From positions 1 to 64,000 of the forward strand of contig CALYAC010000001.1 in NCBI GenBank assembly GCA_944393405.1: DNA of 64,000 bases, given 5' to 3'. This DNA comes from an uncultured Clostridia bacterium. Lineage in GTDB: Bacteria; Bacillota_A; Clostridia; TANB77; CAG-508. The notes under the pieces were generated by a model. It worked only from the letters and a program-made list of their open reading frames with translations, had not been told where the DNA came from and did not search any database. This document shows positions 44,450 through 52,994 of the stretch, in pieces. The translations under genes and the position numbers were made by a program. How positions within the stretch are numbered: the stretch's first letter is position 1; the number at the start of each line of letters is the position of its first letter.

Positions 44450-45430
44450 ATGATAAATCCAGATCAAAACCCAGAATTTGTTAATTCTTTTTTAGATTAC
44501 TCAATAACAATATTAAATAAATCTCCAAATTCAGTTAAAGAATATAACTATGATTTAAATATGTTTTTCAAATTTATGAAAATTCATTTTAAACTTACAA
44601 AAGAAACTGATTTTAATAATATATATATAAAAGATTTTTCATTGGATAATTTGAAAAGAATTACATTAGATGATATACATGCATTTCTTTCATATTTAGC
44701 ACTTAATCAAAGAGCAAAACCAGCTACACGTGCTAGAAAGATCTCAACAATTCGTATATTCTTTTCTTATTTGTCTCAAAAAGCAAAATTAATAGAAACT
44801 AATCCAGCTCAAAACTTAGAAACACCAAAATTAGATAAACGAATGCCAAAATATTTATCTCTTGATGAAAGCAAAAAGCTTTTAAATGTTACCATGGATG
44901 AGAATGATGAATTTAAAGAAAGAGATTTTGCTATTATTACCCTATTTCTTAATTGTGGATTACGTTTATCAGAATTAATTGGAATTAATGTACAAGACAT
45001 TGACTTTAATGAATATAAAATGAATGTTATTGGTAAAGGTAATAAAGAAAGAACTATTTACTTAAATAAAGCTTGTATTAATGCAATTAAAGAATATATT
45101 AAAGTAAGACCAACAGAAGGCCTTAAAAACGATTCTAAGGCTTCTAATAAAGCATTATTTTTAAGTAAAAGAAAAGAACGTATTAGTAAAAGAACTGTTC
45201 AATATATTGTAGAAAAAGAACTTAGAAAAGCTGGTCTAGATACTTCAAAATATTCTACGCATAAACTTAGACACACAGCCGCAACTTTAATGTATCAATA
45301 TGGAAATGTTGATATACGTGCTCTTCAAGAATTATTAGGACATGAAAGCATTTCAACAACAGAAATTTATACTCATGTAAGTAATGAGCAAGTTAGAAAT
45401 GCTGTTGAAGTAAATCCTTTAAATGAATAA
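44450..45430 (+). CDS. Tyrosine recombinase, XerC/XerD type
   Basis: 326 residues: N-terminal SAM-like core-binding domain (NSFLDYSITILNKSPNSVKEYNYDLNMFFKFMK) and a catalytic domain with the full set R (GLRLSELIG), K (GKGNKERTIYL), H-x-x-R (HKLRHTAA), H (LLGHESI) and nucleophile Y (TEIYTHV). This arrangement fits chromosomal dimer resolution recombinases; the gene's place next to an accessory block also allows a mobile-element integrase. Start ATG 44450 is chosen with SD AGAGGTGG; a longer frame from 44399 lacks one. Confidence 0.88.
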   Translation: MINPDQNPEFVNSFLDYSITILNKSPNSVKEYNYDLNMFFKFMKIHFKLTKETDFNNIYIKDFSLDNLKRITLDDIHAFLSYLALNQRAKPATRARKISTIRIFFSYLSQKAKLIETNPAQNLETPKLDKRMPKYLSLDESKKLLNVTMDENDEFKERDFAIITLFLNCGLRLSELIGINVQDIDFNEYKMNVIGKGNKERTIYLNKACINAIKEYIKVRPTEGLKNDSKASNKALFLSKRKERISKRTVQYIVEKELRKAGLDTSKYSTHKLRHTAATLMYQYGNVDIRALQELLGHESISTTEIYTHVSNEQVRNAVEVNPLNE

Positions 45431-45456
45431 CTAAATTTTATATAATTTATTATTAT

Positions 45457-45496
45457 AAAAGACCTCTAATTTTTAATTTGTTGAGGTCTTTTTTTA
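45457..45496. terminator. Bidirectional terminator
   Basis: AAAAGACCTC and GAGGTCTTTT stem with seven T on the plus strand, between the recombinase and spoVFB. Confidence 0.85.
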
Positions 45497-45557
45497 TATA
45501 TTTTAAGTTTCATATATAAAAAATAATTTGAATTTATTATATATTATAATTTTATAT

Positions 45558-46139
45558 TCATAATAATATAGGCTCTATTTGTTCCCTATCTAAAGCTTTT
45601 TCAATAGTTGGAATTAAATATTTGAAATCAGCAACTATAGAGCGAGGTTTTGTTATTGGATTATCTTGTTTAAATGGTACAAAAAAATAATTATTTCTAT
45701 TAAGTAATTTACCAATATTTTCAGCACTTCCTGATAAACCATCATTAGTAGATATTGCAAGAACTATAGGATTATTATTTCTTAAGTGTGATTTTGCTGC
45801 CATCGTAACAGGCGTATCTATTATACTACTTGCTAGTTTTGCAATTGTATTTCCTGAACAAGGAGCTATAACCATTACATCTGTTAGTTTTTTAGGACCT
45901 ATTGGTTCAGCTCCTTGAATTGTATGAATAATATCATCTTTTCCGCAGATCTCTTTTATTTCTTTTATATAGTCTTTTGCTTTTCCAAATTTAGTGTCTA
46001 AATTATATGAATTAAATGACATAATTGGTATGATATCAGCTTTCCTATTTTTTATATTTTTAAGTTCTTCTATAACTTTATTAAATGTACAAAAAGAACC
46101 TGTAAAGGCAAATCCAATTTTCTTTCCTTCTAAATTCAA
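45558..46139 (-). CDS. spoVFB: Dipicolinate synthase subunit B
   Basis: Flavoprotein-like subunit of dipicolinate synthase, which makes the spore-core chelator dipicolinic acid in the mother cell. Motifs: GKKIGFAFTGSFCTF at the N-terminus, SFN, GAEPIGPKKLTDVMVIAPCSGNTIAKLASSI and DTPVTMAAKSHLRNNNPIVLAISTNDGLS, all typical of SpoVFB/DpaB. 193 residues from TTG 46139, chosen because GGAAAGGAAG ends seven bases upstream and the frame then begins NLEGKKIGF like its relatives. Unusually, subunit A (spoVFA) is not adjacent. A possible sigma-K promoter lies at 46171-46198. Confidence 0.92.
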   Translation of the reverse strand: MNLEGKKIGFAFTGSFCTFNKVIEELKNIKNRKADIIPIMSFNSYNLDTKFGKAKDYIKEIKEICGKDDIIHTIQGAEPIGPKKLTDVMVIAPCSGNTIAKLASSIIDTPVTMAAKSHLRNNNPIVLAISTNDGLSGSAENIGKLLNRNNYFFVPFKQDNPITKPRSIVADFKYLIPTIEKALDREQIEPILL

Positions 46140-46170
46140 AATAACACTTCCTTTCCAAAACATATTTATA

Positions 46171-46198
46171 TATAATATGCCTTTATGTAAAGTGAAGT
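46171..46198 (-). promoter_or_regulatory. Possible sigma-K promoter of spoVFB
   Basis: Minus-strand AC, 17 bases, CATATTATA, matching the late mother-cell consensus AC-N16/17-CATANNNTA; spoVF is sigma-K dependent in Bacillus. Confidence 0.35.
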
Positions 46199-46205
46199 GT
46201 TAAAT

Positions 46206-46236
46206 AAAAAGGAACATATTAAAATGTTCCTTCTTT
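46206..46236 (-). terminator. Terminator of the 46219-47595 gene
   Basis: Minus strand AAGGAACAT and ATGTTCCTT, followed by TTTTATTT. It overlaps the last codons. Confidence 0.7.
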
Positions 46237-47595
46237 ATATACTTCTTGAATTGTTTCCCCTTCTGCATAATTATGATAAATATCAACTTGTTTCCATTTC
46301 TTACCATCTGTAGAAATTGCTATTCCATCAATTGTTGACCAATGATCTTCTACTAGCCACATAACTCTAAACAAATAGTATTCTTGACCTGTCTTATCTT
46401 TAATCATTGTTTCTAACATATATCCAATTTCAAATCCCGTTTCAGTTGATTTAGTACCATCAATCTTTTGAGCTAACTTTTTAGCTTGTTCTTCTGAAAT
46501 TTTTCCAGTAGAGTTTGATTTATTTCTTTCAGCTTCTTTTTTAGCTTCTTCTTCCCTTTTCTTTGCTTTTTCAGCTGCTTTTTGCTCTTCTTCTTTCTTT
46601 TTTTGAATTTCATTTCTTGCTTGTTCTATTTCTTCTTTTAAAGTTTCTGTTTTATTTAACTTTTCATCAACTACTTTCTTTATTGAATCAGTAATTAATT
46701 CTTCATCTTTTTTATAGTTATTTACCACTTCTTTAATTAGTTCTTTTAATTTGTTTAGATCAATATTATTAATATCAATCTTTACAGGTTTATAATCAAT
46801 TTCTGGTTTTACAAATGTTTCATCGTATTTAGAAATTTCTATTGTTGTTCCATCAAGTTTTTCTACTGATATTTTATCATTTTTACCAATACTTATTTCT
46901 GCAGTAATTTCGGTAACTATAGGTGATTCATCTAGAGAATTTGTAGAAATATTATTTTTGTTTTCATCATATAATTTATTATCATCTAAATATATTGGAA
47001 TATATAAATCTTCATTTGCTTTATACACATGTATATACCAAATATATTCTTTTAATTCAATATTATATAATAATTCGACTTCAGAAGGTTCTTTATATGA
47101 TATATTAGTTACTTTATTATCATCATTAATATGATATACATTAACATATTTTTCTTCATTTTCTTCATAATTCATAATCATTACAGGATTTTCATCTTCT
47201 TGGACTTCAATAAATTGTAAAGTAACATCCTTCATATTTTGTTGAAATCCATATTTTTCTTTAGAAGCAAAATCTTCTTGCTGCATTCCCTCTTTTAAAT
47301 ATGCATAATATGTATCTCCCCATGTAGTTCCAACTGATTCGTTATTTTTGATATATTTCCAAGCAAAAAAAGCACCTATTGCAAATAAAACTAGTAAAAA
47401 TAATATAACAATAGTTATAATAATTGGAGTTTTACTTTTAGTTTTCTTATTATTTTTATTAATATTTTCTACATTATTATTAATTTCAACTTTATCTTTT
47501 TCGTTTAAGTTTTCTTCTTTTTTACTTCCATTATTTTCTACTTCTACTACTTTTTCTTCTTTAGAAATTTCATTACTAGTTTCTTCATCATTCAT
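46219..47595 (-). CDS. Membrane-anchored protein with acidic tail and coiled coil (458 aa)
   Basis: Bitopic protein: about 60 acidic Asn/Glu/Lys-rich cytosolic residues, one transmembrane helix (TPIIITIVILFLLVLFAIGAFFAW), a long extracytoplasmic part with a beta-rich segment, then a highly charged coiled coil (ELIKEVV...EEEQKAAEKAKKREEEAKKEAERN) and a C-terminal globular domain (KLAQKIDGTKSTETGFEIGYMLETM...YLFRVMWLVEDHWSTIDGIAISTDGKKWKQV). The last domain resembles small sensor or cell-surface modules but I cannot name it. SD GGGGGA precedes ATG 47595. The acidic-tail-plus-helix design is shared with the protein at 18912-19964. Confidence 0.65.
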   Translation of the reverse strand: MNDEETSNEISKEEKVVEVENNGSKKEENLNEKDKVEINNNVENINKNNKKTKSKTPIIITIVILFLLVLFAIGAFFAWKYIKNNESVGTTWGDTYYAYLKEGMQQEDFASKEKYGFQQNMKDVTLQFIEVQEDENPVMIMNYEENEEKYVNVYHINDDNKVTNISYKEPSEVELLYNIELKEYIWYIHVYKANEDLYIPIYLDDNKLYDENKNNISTNSLDESPIVTEITAEISIGKNDKISVEKLDGTTIEISKYDETFVKPEIDYKPVKIDINNIDLNKLKELIKEVVNNYKKDEELITDSIKKVVDEKLNKTETLKEEIEQARNEIQKKKEEEQKAAEKAKKREEEAKKEAERNKSNSTGKISEEQAKKLAQKIDGTKSTETGFEIGYMLETMIKDKTGQEYYLFRVMWLVEDHWSTIDGIAISTDGKKWKQVDIYHNYAEGETIQEVYKEGTF

Positions 47596-47658
47596 TTAAA
47601 CAATCCCCCTTTAGTTAAAATATATTTTAGAAAAAAATATTTAACTAAATTTAATAAT

Positions 47659-48300
47659 TTATAGTCCTTCTTTTTCAATAACTTCATATATTTTCTTTAT
47701 AAAACTTTCCTTATCATCCAAGGCTTTTCTTAATCTTTCTAAACTTTCATCATATTCCGGATCCTTTAAATATATTTTTGCATATCCGTTTCTACCAAAT
47801 TTATTATTTAAATGATTATATACTTCTTCAATTTGCTCCTCTTTTGTAAATTTTGGATGATGAACTAGTCCATAAGAATATGTCCTTTTTATTGGTGTTT
47901 CAATATCTAAAATAGTTCTATCTGCTGTACTAACTAGTTTGCCATATATTGTTCTAGGTTCATGATTACTTGATGCTCTGTGATCTTCAATTGCCTCTTT
48001 TATAATTATTCTTTCCTCTTCAGAAAAGAAAGCTTTCATATTTTCATCTTCCATAAACATTTTTGCAGAAATTATTTCATGTGTTTTTCTATCAATATGA
48101 TGTCCTAAGTCATGATATGAAGCAATTGTATAAACTAAATTAATATCAACATCATAATCTTTAGCAAGCTTTAAACTTCTTGTTATTACTGAATTTATAT
48201 GTTCTATATCATGACCTTTTTCATTTTCATCATATAATGGAAAAATTTTTGTTTCTATATATTTCTTTAATTCTTCGTTTAATTTTTGTTGTTTCATCAT
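47659..48300 (-). CDS. HD-domain hydrolase
   Basis: 213 residues. Metal-binding HD motif: GHDIEHINSVITRSLKLAKDY (His), YTIASYHDLGHH (the HD pair plus following His), and DHRASS downstream with a late Asp in STADRTILD. This is the phosphohydrolase HD superfamily, acting on nucleotides or other phosphoesters; the substrate is unknown. SD AGGGAG precedes the ATG at 48298-48300. The gene is 48 bases after the penicillin-binding protein gene on the same strand, so cotranscription is possible. Confidence 0.85.
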   Translation of the reverse strand: MMKQQKLNEELKKYIETKIFPLYDENEKGHDIEHINSVITRSLKLAKDYDVDINLVYTIASYHDLGHHIDRKTHEIISAKMFMEDENMKAFFSEEERIIIKEAIEDHRASSNHEPRTIYGKLVSTADRTILDIETPIKRTYSYGLVHHPKFTKEEQIEEVYNHLNNKFGRNGYAKIYLKDPEYDESLERLRKALDDKESFIKKIYEVIEKEGL

Positions 48301-48348
48301 TTTCTCCCTTTTATATATTCTAAATATAAGATCATAATGTGCCTTATA

Positions 48349-50187
48349 TTATTTTTTATCGATATAGTTTTGTATAATATTTTTTACTTTAGGTAAAAGG
48401 TAATGGCTTCCTCCTCTATTTTCTACATTTTCAACCATATTTATCGTTAATAATTGTTCGTTTTCTTTATCACTTACAACAATTGTATTAAACCATCCTA
48501 ATTCTTCACCACTATCTTCCTTTGAAGCTTTTAATTCAGCAGTTCCTGTCTTCCCTGCAAGTTTTATTCCATTTATTTTAGCTTCATGTGCTGTTCCATT
48601 TGAATTCTCAACAACTTGAATTAAATCATTTTTAATTTCATTTGCTGCATTCTTAGTAAATGCATTTTCTACTAAATACTCAGTATCATCATTATATTCT
48701 ATAATAGGTTTTATCATATTACCATCATTTACAAAAGCTGAATAAATACTTGCCATATGTAATGGATTAACTAATACTTTTCCTTGTCCATAACCAGAGT
48801 CTGCAAGTTGTACTTCTGAAGAAAACTTATTACTATCTGAATATTGTGATTTAGCCATAGATATAGGAAAATCAATAGATCTATTAAAATCTATTTTATT
48901 TAAACTATCTGCTAATGTATCTGCTCCAATTTTAAGTGCAGCTTTTGCAAAATAAATATTATCAGAATATATTAGTGCATTTTTTAAATTAGCTGTTCCA
49001 CCATATGTAGTTAAAGTTGTGATCTTGTAGTCACCCCAACTTGAATCTTTTTGCCAACTAAGTCCACTTGTTCCAAAATCTTCTTTAGCAGTAAAACTAT
49101 CAGTTGTAAGGCCAACTGCACCTATTACCGGTTTAAAAGATGAGCCAGGAGCCCATGTACTTTCATATCTTGCAAACATTGGAGTATTTTCATCAGAAGT
49201 TAAATCATTCCATTCTTCATCAGTAAATCCTGTTATAAAACTATTAATATCAAAGCTTGGAAAACTTACCATAGCTAATACTTCTCCTGTTTTTGGATTC
49301 ATAGCAACAGAAAAACCATTATCCCCATCAAATTCATTAAATATATCTTTTTGTAAAGAAATATCTATAGTAGTTTTAACATCTTTTCCGTCTTCTACAT
49401 CTGTTTCTGCAATTGTTTCTATAATATTTTCATTGTTATCTACTAAATATATTCCACTACCATTTTTTCCTCTTAATTTATCCTCAAAAGCAAGTTCTAA
49501 TCCAGTTTTACCAATAATACTACTTTCAGTATATCCTTCACCTTCATGTGCTAATAGTTCTTCTTCAGATATTCCTCTTACATACCCAACTAAATGAGCT
49601 GCTATCTTACCATATGGATATTCTCTTTTTCCATCTTCACCATTAGTTGCTAAGACTTTTCCATTTCTATCTAAAATATCTCCCCTAGAGCCTGAAGTTG
49701 AATATACTCTTATTTTTTCTTCTTCATCTAAATTAGGAAATATTAAATTAGATGACCAATCTAGATAATATTTTTTATCTTCTTGTCTTTCAAATGTAGC
49801 ACTATAGTTATATGATAAATTACCAGCAAGTGTATCAAATTTCATAGTATATGTTACTTCTTTTGATTTATCCTGATTTGCCTTTCCGATAACTATATTA
49901 CTAATATTAAAATTAGTAGCTTCTATACCTTCATATATATTTTTATTCCTAGAAATATATGTATCATGATCAATATTTGATTTACTTTTATCAGATAGAA
50001 GAGAGTACATTCCCTCATAATCTTTATTTTGTAAACATTCTATATATGACATTAAAACTTCATCAGGTTTATTTTTATCCATATTTGATATATATATCCA
50101 TACTGATATTCCTGCTATAATAAAAATTAAAATTATGATTAATATTATGAATTTTTTATATGATTTTTTCTTAGTATCATTTTCCAT
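48349..50187 (-). CDS. Class B penicillin-binding protein (transpeptidase) with MecA_N domain
   Basis: 612 residues. N-terminal membrane anchor (FIILIIILIFIIAGISVWIYIS), an NTF2-like MecA_N domain (KPDEVLMSYIECLQNKDYEGMYSLL...), a PBP dimerisation region with RGDILDRNGKVLATNG, and a transpeptidase domain with SxxK as SSFK in TWAPGSSFKPV, SxN as SDN, and KTG in LAGKTGTAEL. It cross-links peptidoglycan outside the membrane. This architecture is that of Bacillus PBP3/PbpC and of PBP2a; low beta-lactam affinity is possible but cannot be read from sequence. Confidence 0.92.
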   Translation of the reverse strand: MENDTKKKSYKKFIILIIILIFIIAGISVWIYISNMDKNKPDEVLMSYIECLQNKDYEGMYSLLSDKSKSNIDHDTYISRNKNIYEGIEATNFNISNIVIGKANQDKSKEVTYTMKFDTLAGNLSYNYSATFERQEDKKYYLDWSSNLIFPNLDEEEKIRVYSTSGSRGDILDRNGKVLATNGEDGKREYPYGKIAAHLVGYVRGISEEELLAHEGEGYTESSIIGKTGLELAFEDKLRGKNGSGIYLVDNNENIIETIAETDVEDGKDVKTTIDISLQKDIFNEFDGDNGFSVAMNPKTGEVLAMVSFPSFDINSFITGFTDEEWNDLTSDENTPMFARYESTWAPGSSFKPVIGAVGLTTDSFTAKEDFGTSGLSWQKDSSWGDYKITTLTTYGGTANLKNALIYSDNIYFAKAALKIGADTLADSLNKIDFNRSIDFPISMAKSQYSDSNKFSSEVQLADSGYGQGKVLVNPLHMASIYSAFVNDGNMIKPIIEYNDDTEYLVENAFTKNAANEIKNDLIQVVENSNGTAHEAKINGIKLAGKTGTAELKASKEDSGEELGWFNTIVVSDKENEQLLTINMVENVENRGGSHYLLPKVKNIIQNYIDKK

Positions 50188-50305
50188 AAATCACACCATA
50201 TATTTATACCTTTCTTTTAAAATAGGCATTAAATAAAGTAAGTTATTTAATGCCTATACATATATATTAAATTAAATAATATTATATTAATAAAATATTA
50301 ATCTA

Positions 50306-51496
50306 TTATTTTACTAAGTCTCTTGTCTCTCTTGCTATCATTAACTCTTCATTTGTTGGAACAACATAAACTTTTACCTTTGAATCTGGTGTTGAAATTT
50401 CTACTTCTTTTCCTCTACAGTTATTCTTTTCTTCATCTATTTTAACACCTAAAAATCCTAGATAATCGCAAATCTCTTTTCTAGCTTCTATACCATTTTC
50501 TCCAACTCCTGCTTCAAATGTTATAACATCTACACCATTCATTTGTGCAGCAAATCTTCCTATATATCCAGCTACTTGATATACAAATTGATCTATAGCA
50601 AGTTTAGCTCTGTGATTTCCTTCTTTTATTGCAGCTTCAATATCTCTATCATCTATACTAATTCCTGATAATCCAAGTTTTCCAGATTTCTTATTTAATA
50701 TTGTGTTCATTTCTTCTGGAGATAAATTTTCTTTTTCCATTAAAAATGTTACAACAGATGGATCAATATCTCCTGATCTAGATCCCATAGGAACACCTGC
50801 AAGTGGTGTAAGTCCCATAGATGTATCAACTGATTTTCCATTTTCAACAGCACATAAACTTGCTCCTTGACCTAAATGGCAAGATATAATTTTTAAATCT
50901 TCTAAAGGTTTATTCATTAATTCTGCTACTCTGTTTGAAACGAATTTATGAGATGTTCCGTGAGCACCATATTTACGAATTCTATATTTCTCATAATATT
51001 CATAAGGAATTGCATACATATATGCTTTTTCAGGCATTGTTTGGTGAAATGCTGTATCAAATACTGCAACATTTGGTTTTCCTGGTAATTTTTCTTTACA
51101 AGCTTTTATTCCTTGTAAATGTGCTGGGTTATGAAGTGGTGCAAATATTATAGCATCTTCAATTCCTTTTATAACTTCATCATCTATTAAAACTGATTTA
51201 GTGAATTTTTCTCCTCCATGAACTATTCTATGTCCTATAGCATCAATTTCGTCTAAGCTCTTAATTACACCATAATCTTTATGCAATAATTGTTCTATTA
51301 CTAATTCTATAGCTTCTGTATGATTTTTTATCTCTTTTTCTATTTTATATTTTTGTTCTCCTACTCTATGTGTTAAAAAAGAACCATCAATACCAATTCT
51401 TTCTTGGTATCCTTTAGCTAATACTTCTTCAGTTTCCATATCAATTAATTGATATTTTAATGATGAACTTCCACAGTTTACTACTAATACTTTCAT
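50306..51496 (-). CDS. ackA: Acetate kinase
   Basis: Converts acetyl phosphate and ADP to acetate and ATP, the energy-yielding end of acetogenic fermentation. 396 residues with the ASKHA fold: [17 protein letters not shown] at the N-terminus, RIVHGGE (catalytic region), [33 protein letters not shown] and SGDIDPS. It lies 42 bases after pta on the same strand, the usual pta-ackA pairing in Firmicutes. SD AGGAGGG precedes ATG 51496. Confidence 0.97.
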   Translation of the reverse strand: MKVLVVNCGSSSLKYQLIDMETEEVLAKGYQERIGIDGSFLTHRVGEQKYKIEKEIKNHTEAIELVIEQLLHKDYGVIKSLDEIDAIGHRIVHGGEKFTKSVLIDDEVIKGIEDAIIFAPLHNPAHLQGIKACKEKLPGKPNVAVFDTAFHQTMPEKAYMYAIPYEYYEKYRIRKYGAHGTSHKFVSNRVAELMNKPLEDLKIISCHLGQGASLCAVENGKSVDTSMGLTPLAGVPMGSRSGDIDPSVVTFLMEKENLSPEEMNTILNKKSGKLGLSGISIDDRDIEAAIKEGNHRAKLAIDQFVYQVAGYIGRFAAQMNGVDVITFEAGVGENGIEARKEICDYLGFLGVKIDEEKNNCRGKEVEISTPDSKVKVYVVPTNEELMIARETRDLVK

Positions 51497-51538
51497 TTTA
51501 TACCCTCCTAAATTTATATATATTATAATTAAATAATA

Positions 51539-52540
51539 TTAATCCATACTGTTAGCTTGTACTGCTGTAATTGCTACAACACCAACAATATCATCGCTAC
51601 TGCATCCTCTTGATAAATCATTTACTGGTCTTGCAATACCTTGACAAAGTGGTCCGTAAGCTTCCGCTTTTGCTAATCTTTGTACTAATTTATATCCTAT
51701 ATTTCCAGCATTTAAATCTGGGAATATTAATGTATTTGCTTCACCTTTAACAGGACTTCCTGGTGCTTTAGATTCTGCAACTTCTGGTATAATTGCTGCA
51801 TCAAGTTGAAGTTCACCATCGCAAATTAAATCTGGTGCTTTTTCTTTTAATAGTTTTGTTGCTTCAACTACTTTTTCTGTTAATTCAGAGTGAGCACTAC
51901 CATATGTTGAATATGAAAGTAGAGCTACTTTTGATTCCTTACCTGTTAATTGTTTGAAACTTTTACTTGATGAAATTGCTATTTCAGATAATTCATCTGA
52001 TGATGGATTTTCAACTAATCCACTATCTCCAAATACAAATATACCATTTTCTCCATGTTTACAATCAGGTACAACCATTAAGAAAAATGCTGATACAAGT
52101 TTTGTTCCTGGTGCAGTTTTTAAAATTTGAAGTGCTGGTCTTAAAGTATTTGCTGTTGAATGACAAGCACCTGAAACTAATCCATCTGCATCTCCCATTT
52201 TTACCATCATTGTTCCAAAATACATATTATCTTTTAATATTTTTCTTGCATCATCTATTGTTATTCCTTTTGCTTTTCTAAGTTCATAGAATGCTTCGGC
52301 ATATGCTTCAAACTTTTCAGATGTTTCAGGATCTATTATTTCAATTCCTGATATATCTATATTGTTTTCTTTAGCTAATTTATTAGCTTCATCTACATTA
52401 CCTATAAGTAAAATCTTTGCAAAACCTTCTTTAGTAACTTGTTCTGCAGCTTTTAATACTCTTTTGTCTTCACTTTCTGTTAATATAATTGTTTTTATGT
52501 TTTTCTTTGCTTTATTTTTTAATTCTTCTATAAATGACAT
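51539..52540 (-). CDS. pta: Phosphate acetyltransferase
   Basis: Exchanges CoA of acetyl-CoA for phosphate, giving acetyl phosphate for AckA. 333 residues, the short single-domain form of Firmicutes. Motifs: ILTESEDKRVLKAAEQ, GLVSGACHSTANTLRPALQI, FVFGDSGLVENPSSDELSEIA, GEANTLIFPDLNAGNIGYKLVQRL and AYGPLCQGIARPVNDLSRGCSSDDI, the substrate- and CoA-site blocks. SD GGGAGG precedes ATG 52540. First gene of the pta-ackA operon. Confidence 0.97.
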   Translation of the reverse strand: MSFIEELKNKAKKNIKTIILTESEDKRVLKAAEQVTKEGFAKILLIGNVDEANKLAKENNIDISGIEIIDPETSEKFEAYAEAFYELRKAKGITIDDARKILKDNMYFGTMMVKMGDADGLVSGACHSTANTLRPALQILKTAPGTKLVSAFFLMVVPDCKHGENGIFVFGDSGLVENPSSDELSEIAISSSKSFKQLTGKESKVALLSYSTYGSAHSELTEKVVEATKLLKEKAPDLICDGELQLDAAIIPEVAESKAPGSPVKGEANTLIFPDLNAGNIGYKLVQRLAKAEAYGPLCQGIARPVNDLSRGCSSDDIVGVVAITAVQANSMD

Positions 52541-52681
52541 AAAAAAGTACCTCCCTTAAATTTAAGAATTAACATATATATTATATAAGTAAATTAAGGA
52601 AAGTACAAGCATTTTTTCAGTTTTTCTTAATTTACTTAACATATTTTAAATTATTAAAATTTATTTAATTAACCATTATAA

Positions 52682-52732
52682 AAAAGTAACAGAATATATA
52701 TTAAAAAAATCAATGCATTCTGTTACTTTTTA
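52682..52732 (-). terminator. Terminator of the EssC-EsaB genes
   Basis: AAAGTAACAGAAT and ATTCTGTTACTTT form a 13-bp stem followed by T residues on the minus strand. Confidence 0.8.
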
Positions 52733-52739
52733 TAATATT

Positions 52740-52994
52740 TTATACTATTAAAATCATTTCTGTTCCATTTATTATATTAGATTCTCCTACTGTTAGGTTT
52801 ATATCATATGGTATTGCTGTTTTTCTATCATATAACTCAGGAAATTTAGCTGGCGAAAATTCATCATTTGTAAATTCTTTTAAAGCTTTAATTAGCAATT
52901 TAATTACATTATATATCCTTCTATTTAAAGGAATCCATATATCGTATTCAGTTCCAATTTGTGGAACATATAATTTTACAAGAACTTTATTCAT
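52740..52994 (-). CDS. EsaB/YukD-like ubiquitin-fold protein of a type VII secretion system
   Basis: 84 residues from ATG 52994. VLVKLYVPQIGTEYDIWIPLNRRIYNVIKLLIKALKE gives the strand-turn-helix start of YukD/EsaB ubiquitin-like proteins, and the protein ends in NLTVGESNIINGTEMILIV like other members (final L..G..I.DG..L.L). EsaB tunes T7SS output in Staphylococcus. The start overlaps the end of the EssC gene by eight bases (ATGAATAA), so translation is coupled; a GTG three codons earlier (53003) is the alternative. Confidence 0.75.
   Translation of the reverse strand: MNKVLVKLYVPQIGTEYDIWIPLNRRIYNVIKLLIKALKEFTNDEFSPAKFPELYDRKTAIPYDINLTVGESNIINGTEMILIV

Noticed and set aside
44450..45430. 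Integrase of an integrated element spanning 36.6-44.3 kb
   Set aside because: No att repeats bounding the block were found and the protein reads like a chromosomal Xer enzyme; left open rather than claimed.
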